64,000 bases of DNA, taken from contig NZ_CP136709.1 in NCBI RefSeq assembly GCF_032926325.1, positions 3,628,501 to 3,692,500 on the forward strand, read 5' to 3'. A model generated the notes under the pieces. The model saw nothing but the letters and a program-made list of their open reading frames with translations, was not told where the DNA came from and searched no databases. Within the stretch, counting starts at the first letter, position 1. Each line of letters opens with the position of its first letter. Position numbers and translations under genes: made by a program. Positions 43,156-50,729 of the stretch are shown in pieces. The stretch is from Aestuariibaculum lutulentum (GTDB lineage Bacteria; Bacteroidota; Bacteroidia; Flavobacteriales; Flavobacteriaceae).

Positions 43156-43855
43156 ATATATACACCCAAATATACATAAATACCTACAAAATATTGTCTT
43201 TATTTAAGAAAATACATAATCAATTGAAAACCTATTTTAGAGGTTTCCTTCGAGTCATATTCGATATTCCTTCGGGAATTCTTCGGTAAAACCTTTATTT
43301 TACGGAGAAAACCCGAACCATTCCCGAAGGAAACTCGAATCAAACTCCTGTAAACGGCTAATATTATACGGTAAATTCTTATAATTAAATACAGAAACTA
43401 AGGTTTTACGCTCTTAAAAGCCATGTATCTTAACCATAACTGTCTGGTTAACGGTTAACAATCCTTCTTTTTTGATTTGATTAAAAGAGAGTGTTTCAAA
43501 ATATAAAGCACTCGTAACAAAGCATTTCAATTAATAGTCATCCATAACCAATTCTTAATCATATCCGCTCACAGTTCACACCTTAAGATTACTCGATTTA
43601 TGCTATCAAAGGCATAGCAAAGCCGTAGTTAAAGCGTAGCAAAGCCCACCTTAAAGTATGACCGTGTTAAAAACACAGGATTTGACAAAACTGAATAAAA
43701 ACCGCATAATCAACTAAAATACACGAAAACAACAATTTTGTACAAAAACAACTAAAATGCATATATTCAACAAAAATTACATGTTTCGCCATACACTTCC
43801 ATTAAATATTTCAAAACCCTAGTGCACATAAGCTTACAAAATTTATTATTTCATT
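43156..43855. other. gene-free region beside the array with a long imperfect hairpin
   Basis: About 700 bases with no credible gene. Bases 43259-43286 and 43313-43340 form a long imperfect stem; the central 13 bases (43267-43279 with 43320-43332) pair perfectly. Two copies of TAGCAAAGCC stand at 43615-43624 and 43637-43646. Nothing resembling an integrase remnant was seen in any frame. Confidence 0.55.
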
Positions 43856-43863
43856 TATATTTG
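43856..43863 (+). promoter_or_regulatory. -7 box before the chloride/fluoride channel gene
   Basis: TATATTTG fits TAnnTTTG, 16 bases before the ATG at 43880. No TTG stands at the -33 distance, so confidence is limited. Confidence 0.4.
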
Positions 43864-43879
43864 TGTCTTATTGCAATTT

Positions 43880-45193
43880 ATGAACCTAACCAATATTAAA
43901 AAACAGCTTTTTGCTTTCGAACAAATACCATCGCTATTATATCTTATCAAATGGCTTTTTATTTGTTTGGTATTAGGAGCTCTGGCAGGTAGCGTTTCAG
44001 CCTTTTTTCTTACCGCTTTAGAGTGGGCAACCAATTACCGCGAATCTCACTTATGGATTATCTGGTTACTGCCCGTAGGTGGTTTCATTATCGGCTTATC
44101 CTATCACCTTTTTGGTAGCAGTGTTGTAAAAGGCAATAACCTGTTACTGGAAGAATTTCATAGCCCTAAAAAAATCATCCCATTTAAAATGGCGCCTTTG
44201 GTACTTTTCGGAACCATTGTTACGCATTTATTCGGGGGTTCGGCTGGTCGTGAGGGTACGGCAGTACAAATAGGTGGTGCCATTGCCGACCAGTTTACCA
44301 AAATTTTAAAACTCTCGAAACGCGATAGAAAAATCATTTTAATTGCCGGTATTAGCGCCGGTTTTGCTTCGGTATTTGGTACACCTTTAGCAGGCGGAAT
44401 CTTCGCGTTGGAAGTGCTTATTTTAGGGCGTTTACGCTTAGATGCCATCATACCTAGTTTTATGGCTGCCGTATTTGCCGATTATTTTTGCCGGGTTTGG
44501 GGCGTACCCCACACCCATTATCACATTGATAGCGTAGCCGAAATGACCCCCATCAATCTGCTATGGGCTTTACTAGCGGGTATCATTTTTGGCTTAGTAG
44601 CTATGTTATTCTCAAAATCGACACATTTCTGGGGAGACCTGTTTAAAAAACACATTAGCTATCCGCCATTGCGTCCTGTAATTGGTGGTGTGGTATTAGC
44701 TATCACCATTTACTTTATGGGTACGACCAAATACATAGGTTTAGGAATTCCGACTATTGTAGATGCGTTTAGCGTTGACTTAAACTCATACGATTTCCTT
44801 CTAAAAGTTCTGTTTACCTCATTTACTTTGGGAGCAGGATTTAAAGGTGGCGAAGTCACGCCTTTATTCTATATTGGCGCCACACTGGGAAACGCATTAA
44901 TATGGTTCATTCCGCTACCAATGGGCTTATTGGCCGGTATGGGATTTGTAGCCGTATTTGCCGGAGCTACCAACACCCCAATTGCGTGTACGATAATGGG
45001 TATAGAACTTTTCGGAATCGAATCAGGAGTGTTTATCGCTCTGGCCTGCAGCACCGCTTACCTGTTCTCAGGACATTCCGGAGTGTATGCCTCGCAGATT
45101 ATAGGAAGTCCTAAAAACAATTATTATTTACGTGAGAAAGGTCTGCATCTATCTGATGTGGAAGACCGTCGCGACCAGAATAAACCAAAATAA
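43880..45193 (+). CDS. CLC-family anion channel/transporter, CLC-F-like
   Basis: Membrane protein of 437 residues with the CLC fold. The ATG at 43880 is preferred over a TTG at 43871. The anion-filter motifs are GNNLLLEEFH in place of the canonical GSGIP, then GSAGREGTAVQIG, and FKGGEVTPLFYIGA. As I recall them, these are features of the CLC-F branch, which exports fluoride. No fluoride riboswitch was seen upstream. A chloride function remains possible. It is followed after 15 bases by the S1/P1 nuclease gene, which may share its transcript. Confidence 0.78.
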   Translation: MNLTNIKKQLFAFEQIPSLLYLIKWLFICLVLGALAGSVSAFFLTALEWATNYRESHLWIIWLLPVGGFIIGLSYHLFGSSVVKGNNLLLEEFHSPKKIIPFKMAPLVLFGTIVTHLFGGSAGREGTAVQIGGAIADQFTKILKLSKRDRKIILIAGISAGFASVFGTPLAGGIFALEVLILGRLRLDAIIPSFMAAVFADYFCRVWGVPHTHYHIDSVAEMTPINLLWALLAGIIFGLVAMLFSKSTHFWGDLFKKHISYPPLRPVIGGVVLAITIYFMGTTKYIGLGIPTIVDAFSVDLNSYDFLLKVLFTSFTLGAGFKGGEVTPLFYIGATLGNALIWFIPLPMGLLAGMGFVAVFAGATNTPIACTIMGIELFGIESGVFIALACSTAYLFSGHSGVYASQIIGSPKNNYYLREKGLHLSDVEDRRDQNKPK

Positions 45194-45208
45194 AATATAT
45201 ACATATCT

Positions 45209-45997
45209 ATGAAATCCTTCTCCCTTCACCTTTGTATTTTAACTATTCTTATTTCCTCCTTAAATCTTAACGCCTCAACAGTAGACGACTGGGGAGCTAC
45301 CGGACATCGTGTGGTTGGCGAAATTGCTCAAAAATATTTAAAAGGAAAAGCGAAACGTGAAGTCAACCGTTTGCTGAAACAACATTCTTTAGCGTTTGCC
45401 TCGACCTATGGCGATGAAATTAAATCGGATAAAGCTTATGACAAGTATTACACCTGGCACTTTGTTAACATGCCTTTTGATGAAACCTATGAAACTTCTG
45501 AGAAGAATCCTGATGGTGATTTAGTAACAGGTATTGAATCCTGTAAAGCGGTTTTATTAGACAAAAATGCATCTGATGAGGATAAAATCTTTCACTTAAA
45601 AATGCTTATTCACCTGATTGGTGATCTACACCAGCCAATGCATGTAGGATTAGCTGAAGATAAAGGCGGAAATGATTTCAAACTACAATGGTTTTACAAA
45701 GACAGCAACCTGCACCGTGTTTGGGATTCAGATATGATTGAAGATTATAAAATGGGCTATGATGAATTGGCTGACAATGCCGATGTATTATCTAAAAATC
45801 AAATAAAAGCCATTCAGGAAGGTTCTGTTATAGATTGGGTGAACGAAACCCACGACATTACTAAAAAAGTCTACGCTTCTGTTGAACCCAACGAAAACTT
45901 AAGATACCGTTATTCTTACGATCATTTTAAAACGGTTAGAAGTCAGTTACAAATAGCTGGTATACGTTTAGCGAAAATATTGAACGATATTTTTTAA
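45209..45997 (+). CDS. S1/P1-family zinc nuclease, secreted
   Basis: Protein of 262 residues with a signal peptide (about 1-22). Zinc ligands of the S1/P1 fold are visible: the Trp in DDWGATGH with its His, HFVNMP, HLIGDLHQPMHVG, GGNDF and NLHRVWD. Members cut single-stranded DNA and RNA at the 3' O side to give 5' monophosphates. It probably scavenges nucleic acid outside the cytoplasm. A terminator follows. Confidence 0.9.
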   Translation: MKSFSLHLCILTILISSLNLNASTVDDWGATGHRVVGEIAQKYLKGKAKREVNRLLKQHSLAFASTYGDEIKSDKAYDKYYTWHFVNMPFDETYETSEKNPDGDLVTGIESCKAVLLDKNASDEDKIFHLKMLIHLIGDLHQPMHVGLAEDKGGNDFKLQWFYKDSNLHRVWDSDMIEDYKMGYDELADNADVLSKNQIKAIQEGSVIDWVNETHDITKKVYASVEPNENLRYRYSYDHFKTVRSQLQIAGIRLAKILNDIF

Positions 45998-46020
45998 AAC
46001 AACCAACTGCTTAAAACATA

Positions 46021-46059
46021 AAAAGCCGTCTTGGACTAACAACAAGACGACTTTTTATT
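46021..46059 (+). terminator. terminator after the S1/P1 nuclease gene
   Basis: AAAAGCCGTCTTG (46021-46033) pairs with CAAGACGACTTTT (46043-46055) apart from one mismatch, followed by more T bases. The A-rich left side may let it work on the minus strand for the transporter gene as well. Confidence 0.8.
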
Positions 46060-46079
46060 CTACAACACCTGAAACAACT

Positions 46080-47570
46080 TTAATCTACATTATTCTCAAA
46101 TTTATTAACCAATAAAGGTGTTGCTTTATTTGTCATTTGCTGTATTACTCTGTGCATCCAAACCAAACAAACTGCCGATAGTATGAGCATAAGTATCCAG
46201 CAACTCGACCAAAGTCCTGTGCCTTCCAGTAAGTACCCAAACAAAATAGGACAAAAGAAACCTCCTAAACCTCCAAGTACACCTACCATACCTCCTACTA
46301 CACCAACTTCTTCCGGAAAATAATCAGGAATATGTTTATATACCGCAGCCTTTCCAATTCCCCAAACCGATCCTATAATTATGGCAATAATGGCGAAGAT
46401 CCACACGTTAGCCTGAAAGTAAATATGAGTTTTCCCTTCGGCCAGCAATTCTTTTTTACTCACCTTATCGCCCTTTTTCACACGCACCTGCTGCCAGGAT
46501 TCCTTAACCGGGAAAACCCTAAACTCATCATCAGCATGAGCCAATTCTTTTGAACGCTGTATTACAGGATAGGTTATATTGTTAACCACAATATGCGTAT
46601 CGCTTACCTCAGTAACTTCTCCGGAGCCTTTTGCCATAATACCTTTTCCAGCAGCGTAAATATCCATTCTGGGGATAATTAACGTCGAACTTAACACCAC
46701 CGATGTTCCTAACACCCAGTACATCACTTTTCTGGCTCCAAACTTATCGGATAACCAGCCACCAAAAGCTCTGATTACTCCTGATGGTAAACTAAAACAT
46801 GAGGCTAATAGTCCTGCAGTGGCCAAATCCAGAGCATACACATTGGTGTAATATGGGACGAGCCATCCTGCGAAAGCCACAAAGCAACCAAAGACTAAAA
46901 AGTAATACAACCCAAATCGCCAGACGCGTACACTCTTTAAAGGCTGCAACATGCCTGAGAGGCTTTTTGTACTTGATACCGGTTTCTTATTGGTCGTCGT
47001 TAAAAAGAATATAATCGCCATCAATACTAAACATGCGGCGTAAATTCGTGGCATCATTCGCCACCCTTCCAAATTTGTTCGGCCATCGGTTAAATAATTC
47101 AATAACTTCGGCCCTACCAATGTTGTAATAGCGGCCCCTGCATTACCAGCTCCAAAAATCCCCAAAGCAATGCCTTGTTTTTCTTTAGGATACCAGATAG
47201 ATGAAAAGGCAATACCTACTGCAAAGCTGGCACCTGTAATTCCAAACCCCAGACTGCATAAAGCAAACGACCAGAACCCATTGGCATAAGACAAAAGATA
47301 CATTGGTATGGCGCAAATTAAAAGCAAGCCAGCAAATACCGGTTTACCTCCTAACTTATCTGTTAAAATTCCTGCCGGTAAACGAAATATAGCACCTGTT
47401 AACACTGGAATACCTATTAACCATCCTATTTCTACAGCGCTCCAGTCGAACACCTGATTATCTGCGAGAAACGTTACTAGAATACCATTTAACAGCCACG
47501 CTGCAAAACAGAATGTAAATGCCAGAGTATTAATAAACAATGTTTTATTTGCGCCTTGTGTTACTTTCAT
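46080..47570 (-). CDS. NarK/NasA-type nitrate/nitrite transporter with a soluble insert
   Basis: Major facilitator protein of 496 residues with 12 helices. RLPAGILTDKLGG is the loop 2-3 motif, GFGITGASFAVGIAFSSIWYPKEKQG and GIFGAGNAGAAITTLVGP are NarK-family nitrate signatures. About 78 residues (near 307-384) form a soluble insert between helices. The insert contains VRVKKGDKVSKKELLAEGKTHI, which looks like a small barrel segment. The promoter carries the exact operator core seen before nasA, so nitrate import is co-regulated with reduction although the genes are 39 kb apart. Confidence 0.88.
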   Translation of the reverse strand: MKVTQGANKTLFINTLAFTFCFAAWLLNGILVTFLADNQVFDWSAVEIGWLIGIPVLTGAIFRLPAGILTDKLGGKPVFAGLLLICAIPMYLLSYANGFWSFALCSLGFGITGASFAVGIAFSSIWYPKEKQGIALGIFGAGNAGAAITTLVGPKLLNYLTDGRTNLEGWRMMPRIYAACLVLMAIIFFLTTTNKKPVSSTKSLSGMLQPLKSVRVWRFGLYYFLVFGCFVAFAGWLVPYYTNVYALDLATAGLLASCFSLPSGVIRAFGGWLSDKFGARKVMYWVLGTSVVLSSTLIIPRMDIYAAGKGIMAKGSGEVTEVSDTHIVVNNITYPVIQRSKELAHADDEFRVFPVKESWQQVRVKKGDKVSKKELLAEGKTHIYFQANVWIFAIIAIIIGSVWGIGKAAVYKHIPDYFPEEVGVVGGMVGVLGGLGGFFCPILFGYLLEGTGLWSSCWILMLILSAVCLVWMHRVIQQMTNKATPLLVNKFENNVD

Positions 47571-47600
47571 ACCAATGTATTTTAAAACCTAAAACAGAAA

Positions 47601-47617
47601 TACGTATTTATTACGTA
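47601..47617. promoter_or_regulatory. paired TACGTA sites in the nitrate transporter leader
   Basis: TACGTA at 47601-47606 and 47612-47617 are spaced 11 bases start to start, one helical turn. The same hexamer occurs before nasA, nirB and the NarL-like gene. They lie downstream of the -7 box, in the leader. Confidence 0.45.
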
Positions 47618-47624
47618 ACTAACG

Positions 47625-47648
47625 CAAATATATAAGTATAAATACTTA
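47625..47648 (-). promoter_or_regulatory. nitrate transporter promoter with operator
   Basis: TAAGTATAAATACTTA (47633-47648) is identical to the core before nasA and dodecin. On the minus strand it is followed directly by TATATTTG (47632-47625), which fits the -7 box. Transcription would begin near 47618. Confidence 0.68.
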
Positions 47649-47749
47649 GAGACAAATAAAAATCCTAATAATTTTAACACGAAAATGAATAAAACCTGCG
47701 AAATAGCAGTAAAAACAATGGTTTTAGGATGTTGTTAAAATTTACGGCC

Positions 47750-47766
47750 TACGTAAAAAATACGTA
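47750..47766. promoter_or_regulatory. second TACGTA pair upstream of the nitrate transporter
   Basis: TACGTA at 47750-47755 and 47761-47766, again 11 bases apart, about 130 bases upstream of the likely transcription start. They may be distal sites for the same regulator; the neighbour on the right ends here on the same strand. Confidence 0.4.
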
Positions 47767-47798
47767 GTTTTAATTTTGTAATTGGTAAAAAAAGTGGT

Positions 47799-48713
47799 TT
47801 AGGTTGATAATTCAGACAAAGCCTGTGCTTTAATCCGTTTACGAGACGCACGCGCAAAAAGTGTTTGAAGTACAATAGATAGCACAATGAAACTTAAACC
47901 AATCCAAAAGGATAAGGTAAAATCGGCTGCTTCATTAAAAATAATAGCCGAAAGTATAATGGTATAAATAGGCTCTAAATTAAAACTTAAGTTCACGGTA
48001 AACGAGCTGATATGGCGCAAGGCATTATTCAGCAACAGGCATAGTAATACCGTACAGAACAGGGACAAGATTAATAAATACCCCAAATCTGAGGTATTAG
48101 GAAATTGAAACACAAAATCGGTAACCTGAGTAAACAAAAGAATAATACATCCTAATCCTATAAACCCGCCAACCATTTGAAACGTAGTTACCTTAAGCGT
48201 ATCATGTCTATGAATAAAACGCTCATTAAAAATGGTAAATACCGATATAAATATTGAAGAAATAACCCCCAGCGCAATACCTAGCCGATACGAACTATCG
48301 AAACCAAAAATTAAAGCAATCCCTATTAAGCTAAGGGTACTTAAGCCTAAATTCCGAATAGAGAAGCCCTTTCGGTTTATTAAAGGTTCCAATATAGCCG
48401 TAAAAAAACTGGTGAGACAAAAGCACAAAATACCCAACGACACGGTTGAGGCTTTAATACTTCCGAAAAAGAACACCCAATGCAAAGCCAGTAACACCCC
48501 ATTAGCTAACATGAGTCCATTCGTTTTACTCCAGAATGGCACATTGGTTTTGCGACGCTGTAAATACTTCAGCAAAATAAGTAATACTGCAGATGAAAAT
48601 AACACACGGTAAAACACCAACAGCATTTCATTAAGCATTACCAGTTTACCAAACAAACCAGTAAAGCCGGCTAAAATAATAGCAATATGCAATTCTAAAT
48701 ACGACCTGTTCAT
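47799..48713 (-). CDS. EamA/DMT-family transporter
   Basis: Membrane protein of 304 residues with ten helices in two EamA repeats. The opening ELHIAIILAGFTGLFGKLV and SFTVNLSFNLEPIYTIILSAIIFNEAADF in the second half are typical. Substrates in this family are metabolites such as amino acids; nothing here defines one. Confidence 0.87.
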   Translation of the reverse strand: MNRSYLELHIAIILAGFTGLFGKLVMLNEMLLVFYRVLFSSAVLLILLKYLQRRKTNVPFWSKTNGLMLANGVLLALHWVFFFGSIKASTVSLGILCFCLTSFFTAILEPLINRKGFSIRNLGLSTLSLIGIALIFGFDSSYRLGIALGVISSIFISVFTIFNERFIHRHDTLKVTTFQMVGGFIGLGCIILLFTQVTDFVFQFPNTSDLGYLLILSLFCTVLLCLLLNNALRHISSFTVNLSFNLEPIYTIILSAIIFNEAADFTLSFWIGLSFIVLSIVLQTLFARASRKRIKAQALSELST

Positions 48714-48756
48714 TTAAAGATAAATTACCGGGCTAATTTAGCCGATTAAAACCAAT

Positions 48757-48790
48757 AAAAAAATCCCTTCCCAAATTAATGGAAAGGGAT
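48757..48790 (-). terminator. terminator of the sigma/small protein/MscS operon
   Basis: ATCCCTTCCCA (48763-48773) pairs with TGGAAAGGGAT (48780-48790) with one mismatch. On the minus strand a run of T bases follows the stem. Confidence 0.75.
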
Positions 48791-48850
48791 GAGTAAAGAG
48801 CGTTCGGATTACAGAAAAGTAACCAACCAAATTTTAACCCTAACTTAAAG

Positions 48851-49678
48851 TTATTCCCGTATTCTTACTTGACTCTCTACTATATCTTTAATAGGTATTA
48901 CCAATTTCCCTGTTAATGTTTTTATGGTAATGGAAATATTATCAATGCGCTCGACCTCGCCTTTAATATCGTTAAACTCTATCACCTGTCCTATTTCATA
49001 AGTCTTTCTGGCATAAAACGCCCTTAGTAAATCGTTTACCACACGTTGTGCTCCCAAACCGAAAGCAATAGCAAATGCCAGTAAAAAGGCCGCTAAAATC
49101 ATGGTAATATTACTTGTAATGATCTCTGTGTCTACCCCTGCCTGATTTAATGCGGTAATAGATATAAAAACAAGCAATACTAAAAATACCACCTGACTGA
49201 TAAATTTAGCACCAGACATATCCATAGAATCAAAAAAAGACTGAATCCCCTTTTTAATAAAATTAGCCAGCAGTAAACCAATGGTAAATATGATTAACGC
49301 CGAAAATAACTGTGGAATGTATCTCAAAAAGTTTCTGATTTCCTCTGAAACTATGGTAAGATTTAAAATATCGGTGATTACGATAACAATAATTAAATAC
49401 ATCACCCATTTCACAAACTTGGTTATAATGCCAATAACATCGAAATTCAATTGGCTACTTCCCAAGAACTGAATTTCATTTAGTTTATCATCTAACTTAT
49501 CGGCTTTAGCAAACTTGAGTCCTCGTCTAACAACAAAAACAATAAGCTTAATACTTAACCATCCTATAATTAGAACAGCCAATGCACCGAGTAAATTAGG
49601 CACCACTTTAGCCACTTCATTTGTCATAGTTGATAATGAATGCATTACATTATCATTCCATTCCGTTAATTTATCCAT
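48851..49678 (-). CDS. MscS-family mechanosensitive ion channel
   Basis: Channel protein of 275 residues. Four N-terminal helices lead to the pore-lining helix AAFLLAFAIAFGLGAQRVVNDLLRAFYARKT, the MscS signature. The MscS beta domain follows (YEIGQVIEFNDIKGEVERIDNISITIKT). It releases solutes on osmotic down-shock. It is the last gene of a run with a sigma factor and a small protein, which suggests sigma-dependent control of membrane stress. Confidence 0.9.
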   Translation of the reverse strand: MDKLTEWNDNVMHSLSTMTNEVAKVVPNLLGALAVLIIGWLSIKLIVFVVRRGLKFAKADKLDDKLNEIQFLGSSQLNFDVIGIITKFVKWVMYLIIVIVITDILNLTIVSEEIRNFLRYIPQLFSALIIFTIGLLLANFIKKGIQSFFDSMDMSGAKFISQVVFLVLLVFISITALNQAGVDTEIITSNITMILAAFLLAFAIAFGLGAQRVVNDLLRAFYARKTYEIGQVIEFNDIKGEVERIDNISITIKTLTGKLVIPIKDIVESQVRIRE

Positions 49679-49720
49679 GTTTTATTTTTAGCGTTAGGTT
49701 TTATTTGGTTTAGTGATCTT

Positions 49721-49900
49721 TTACATTTTCTTTTTTCTTTGTTTTACGGTCTGTTCTATAACTTTAGCAATATCGAAAGAGAACAAACTCGCCATTTCCA
49801 TAAGTAGCTTGGCCACGGCGATATCGTTCATCACCTTAGACTTAAGTTCCGGGGGGACTTCTTTTAGGGGCTTATTTATATATTGAAACGGATTATCCAT
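49721..49900 (-). CDS. small protein following the sigma factor
   Basis: Protein of 59 residues. The ATG at 49900 is two bases after the sigma factor stop; a TTG at 49906 that overlaps that stop is an alternative. It has PLKEVPPELKSKVMNDI and a helical KLLMEMASLFSFDIAKVIEQTV segment with a basic tail. It lacks a zinc site or membrane helix, so it is not a typical anti-sigma factor, though position would allow a regulatory role. Confidence 0.6.
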   Translation of the reverse strand: MDNPFQYINKPLKEVPPELKSKVMNDIAVAKLLMEMASLFSFDIAKVIEQTVKQRKKKM

Positions 49901-49902
49901 TA

Positions 49903-50469
49903 TCAAAATTCATTATATACTGTTAAAAGCTTTTCCTTGGCACGTTTAATTCTCATTTTAACCGCACTCTCACCAATTCCTAACACACTCTCAATTTCTT
50001 TAATTGTCAAGAAATCTTGATACTTTAGGAGTAAAATCATTTTCTCATCAGGAGAAATTAAGTTCAATGCATCTTTTAGTTTCTCTACCTTCATCTGGCT
50101 AAAATCCTCGTCGTAATGATCATCGGTAATATTTTCAATATCGTAATGATCTACCGCCTGCTTTTCTATTTTTTTAGCCGTATTTCTCGTTATATAATTG
50201 ACACAATGGTTATACGTAAACGCATATAACCATGTTGAAAATTTTGAACTTCCTTTAAAACTAGACAACTTCACAAAAAGCTTTAAAAATACATCCTGAG
50301 TTAAATCTTTTGCTTCATCTTCATCTTTTGAAAAACTTAAACATTTGTTATAAACTAGCGTCGCATACCTATCATAGAGCACTTCAAACAACAGCGTGTC
50401 ATTGGTTTTAACAATGGCGCGAACAAGATCCTCATCTGGTAAACTGGTACTAATATTGTTGATTTTCAA
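49903..50469 (-). CDS. RNA polymerase ECF sigma factor
   Basis: Sigma-70 family protein of 188 residues. Region 2 has YDRYATLVYNKCLSFSKDEDEAKDLTQDVFLKLF and FSTWLYAFTYNHCVNYI. Region 4 has LNLISPDEKMILLLKYQDFLTIKEIESVLGIGESAVKMRIKRAKEKL. It should direct RNA polymerase to stress promoters. The small protein and MscS genes follow on the same strand. No linked membrane anti-sigma gene was found. Confidence 0.9.
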   Translation of the reverse strand: MKINNISTSLPDEDLVRAIVKTNDTLLFEVLYDRYATLVYNKCLSFSKDEDEAKDLTQDVFLKLFVKLSSFKGSSKFSTWLYAFTYNHCVNYITRNTAKKIEKQAVDHYDIENITDDHYDEDFSQMKVEKLKDALNLISPDEKMILLLKYQDFLTIKEIESVLGIGESAVKMRIKRAKEKLLTVYNEF

Positions 50470-50670
50470 GGTGCGCTTGCTGCTATTTTATTACTTTCTT
50501 TTTTAATGAGACACAACCCAAGAGGATAAGTCACACTATTTTGAAAAAAATTACAAAAAAAATGCAACCTCCATAAAAGTTGCTTTCTTTTTCATCTATT
50601 TATTGACATATATCAATTTACAGTCATTATATAAGTGATTTATCTTACATAAAAACCAACCTAGATAAAA

Positions 50671-50706
50671 ACAAAAAAGCCCTTCTACTTAAAAAGTAAA
50701 GGGCTT
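50671..50706 (-). terminator. terminator of lpdA
   Basis: AAGCCCTTCTACTT (50677-50690) pairs with AAGTAAAGGGCTT (50694-50706) with one unpaired base, and a T-tract follows on the minus strand. Confidence 0.82.
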
Positions 50707-50729
50707 ATATATTTATTTTGAAATGGTAA

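Noticed and set aside
43156..43855. Integrase gene or remnant beside the array
   Set aside because: No frame shows the tyrosine recombinase R...HxxR...Y pattern, and no ORF of fitting size exists there. An integrase may be elsewhere in the genome.
43641..43870. Fluoride (crcB) riboswitch before the CLC-F-like gene
   Set aside because: The conserved GC-rich pseudoknot segments of that riboswitch were not found in this A/T-rich leader.
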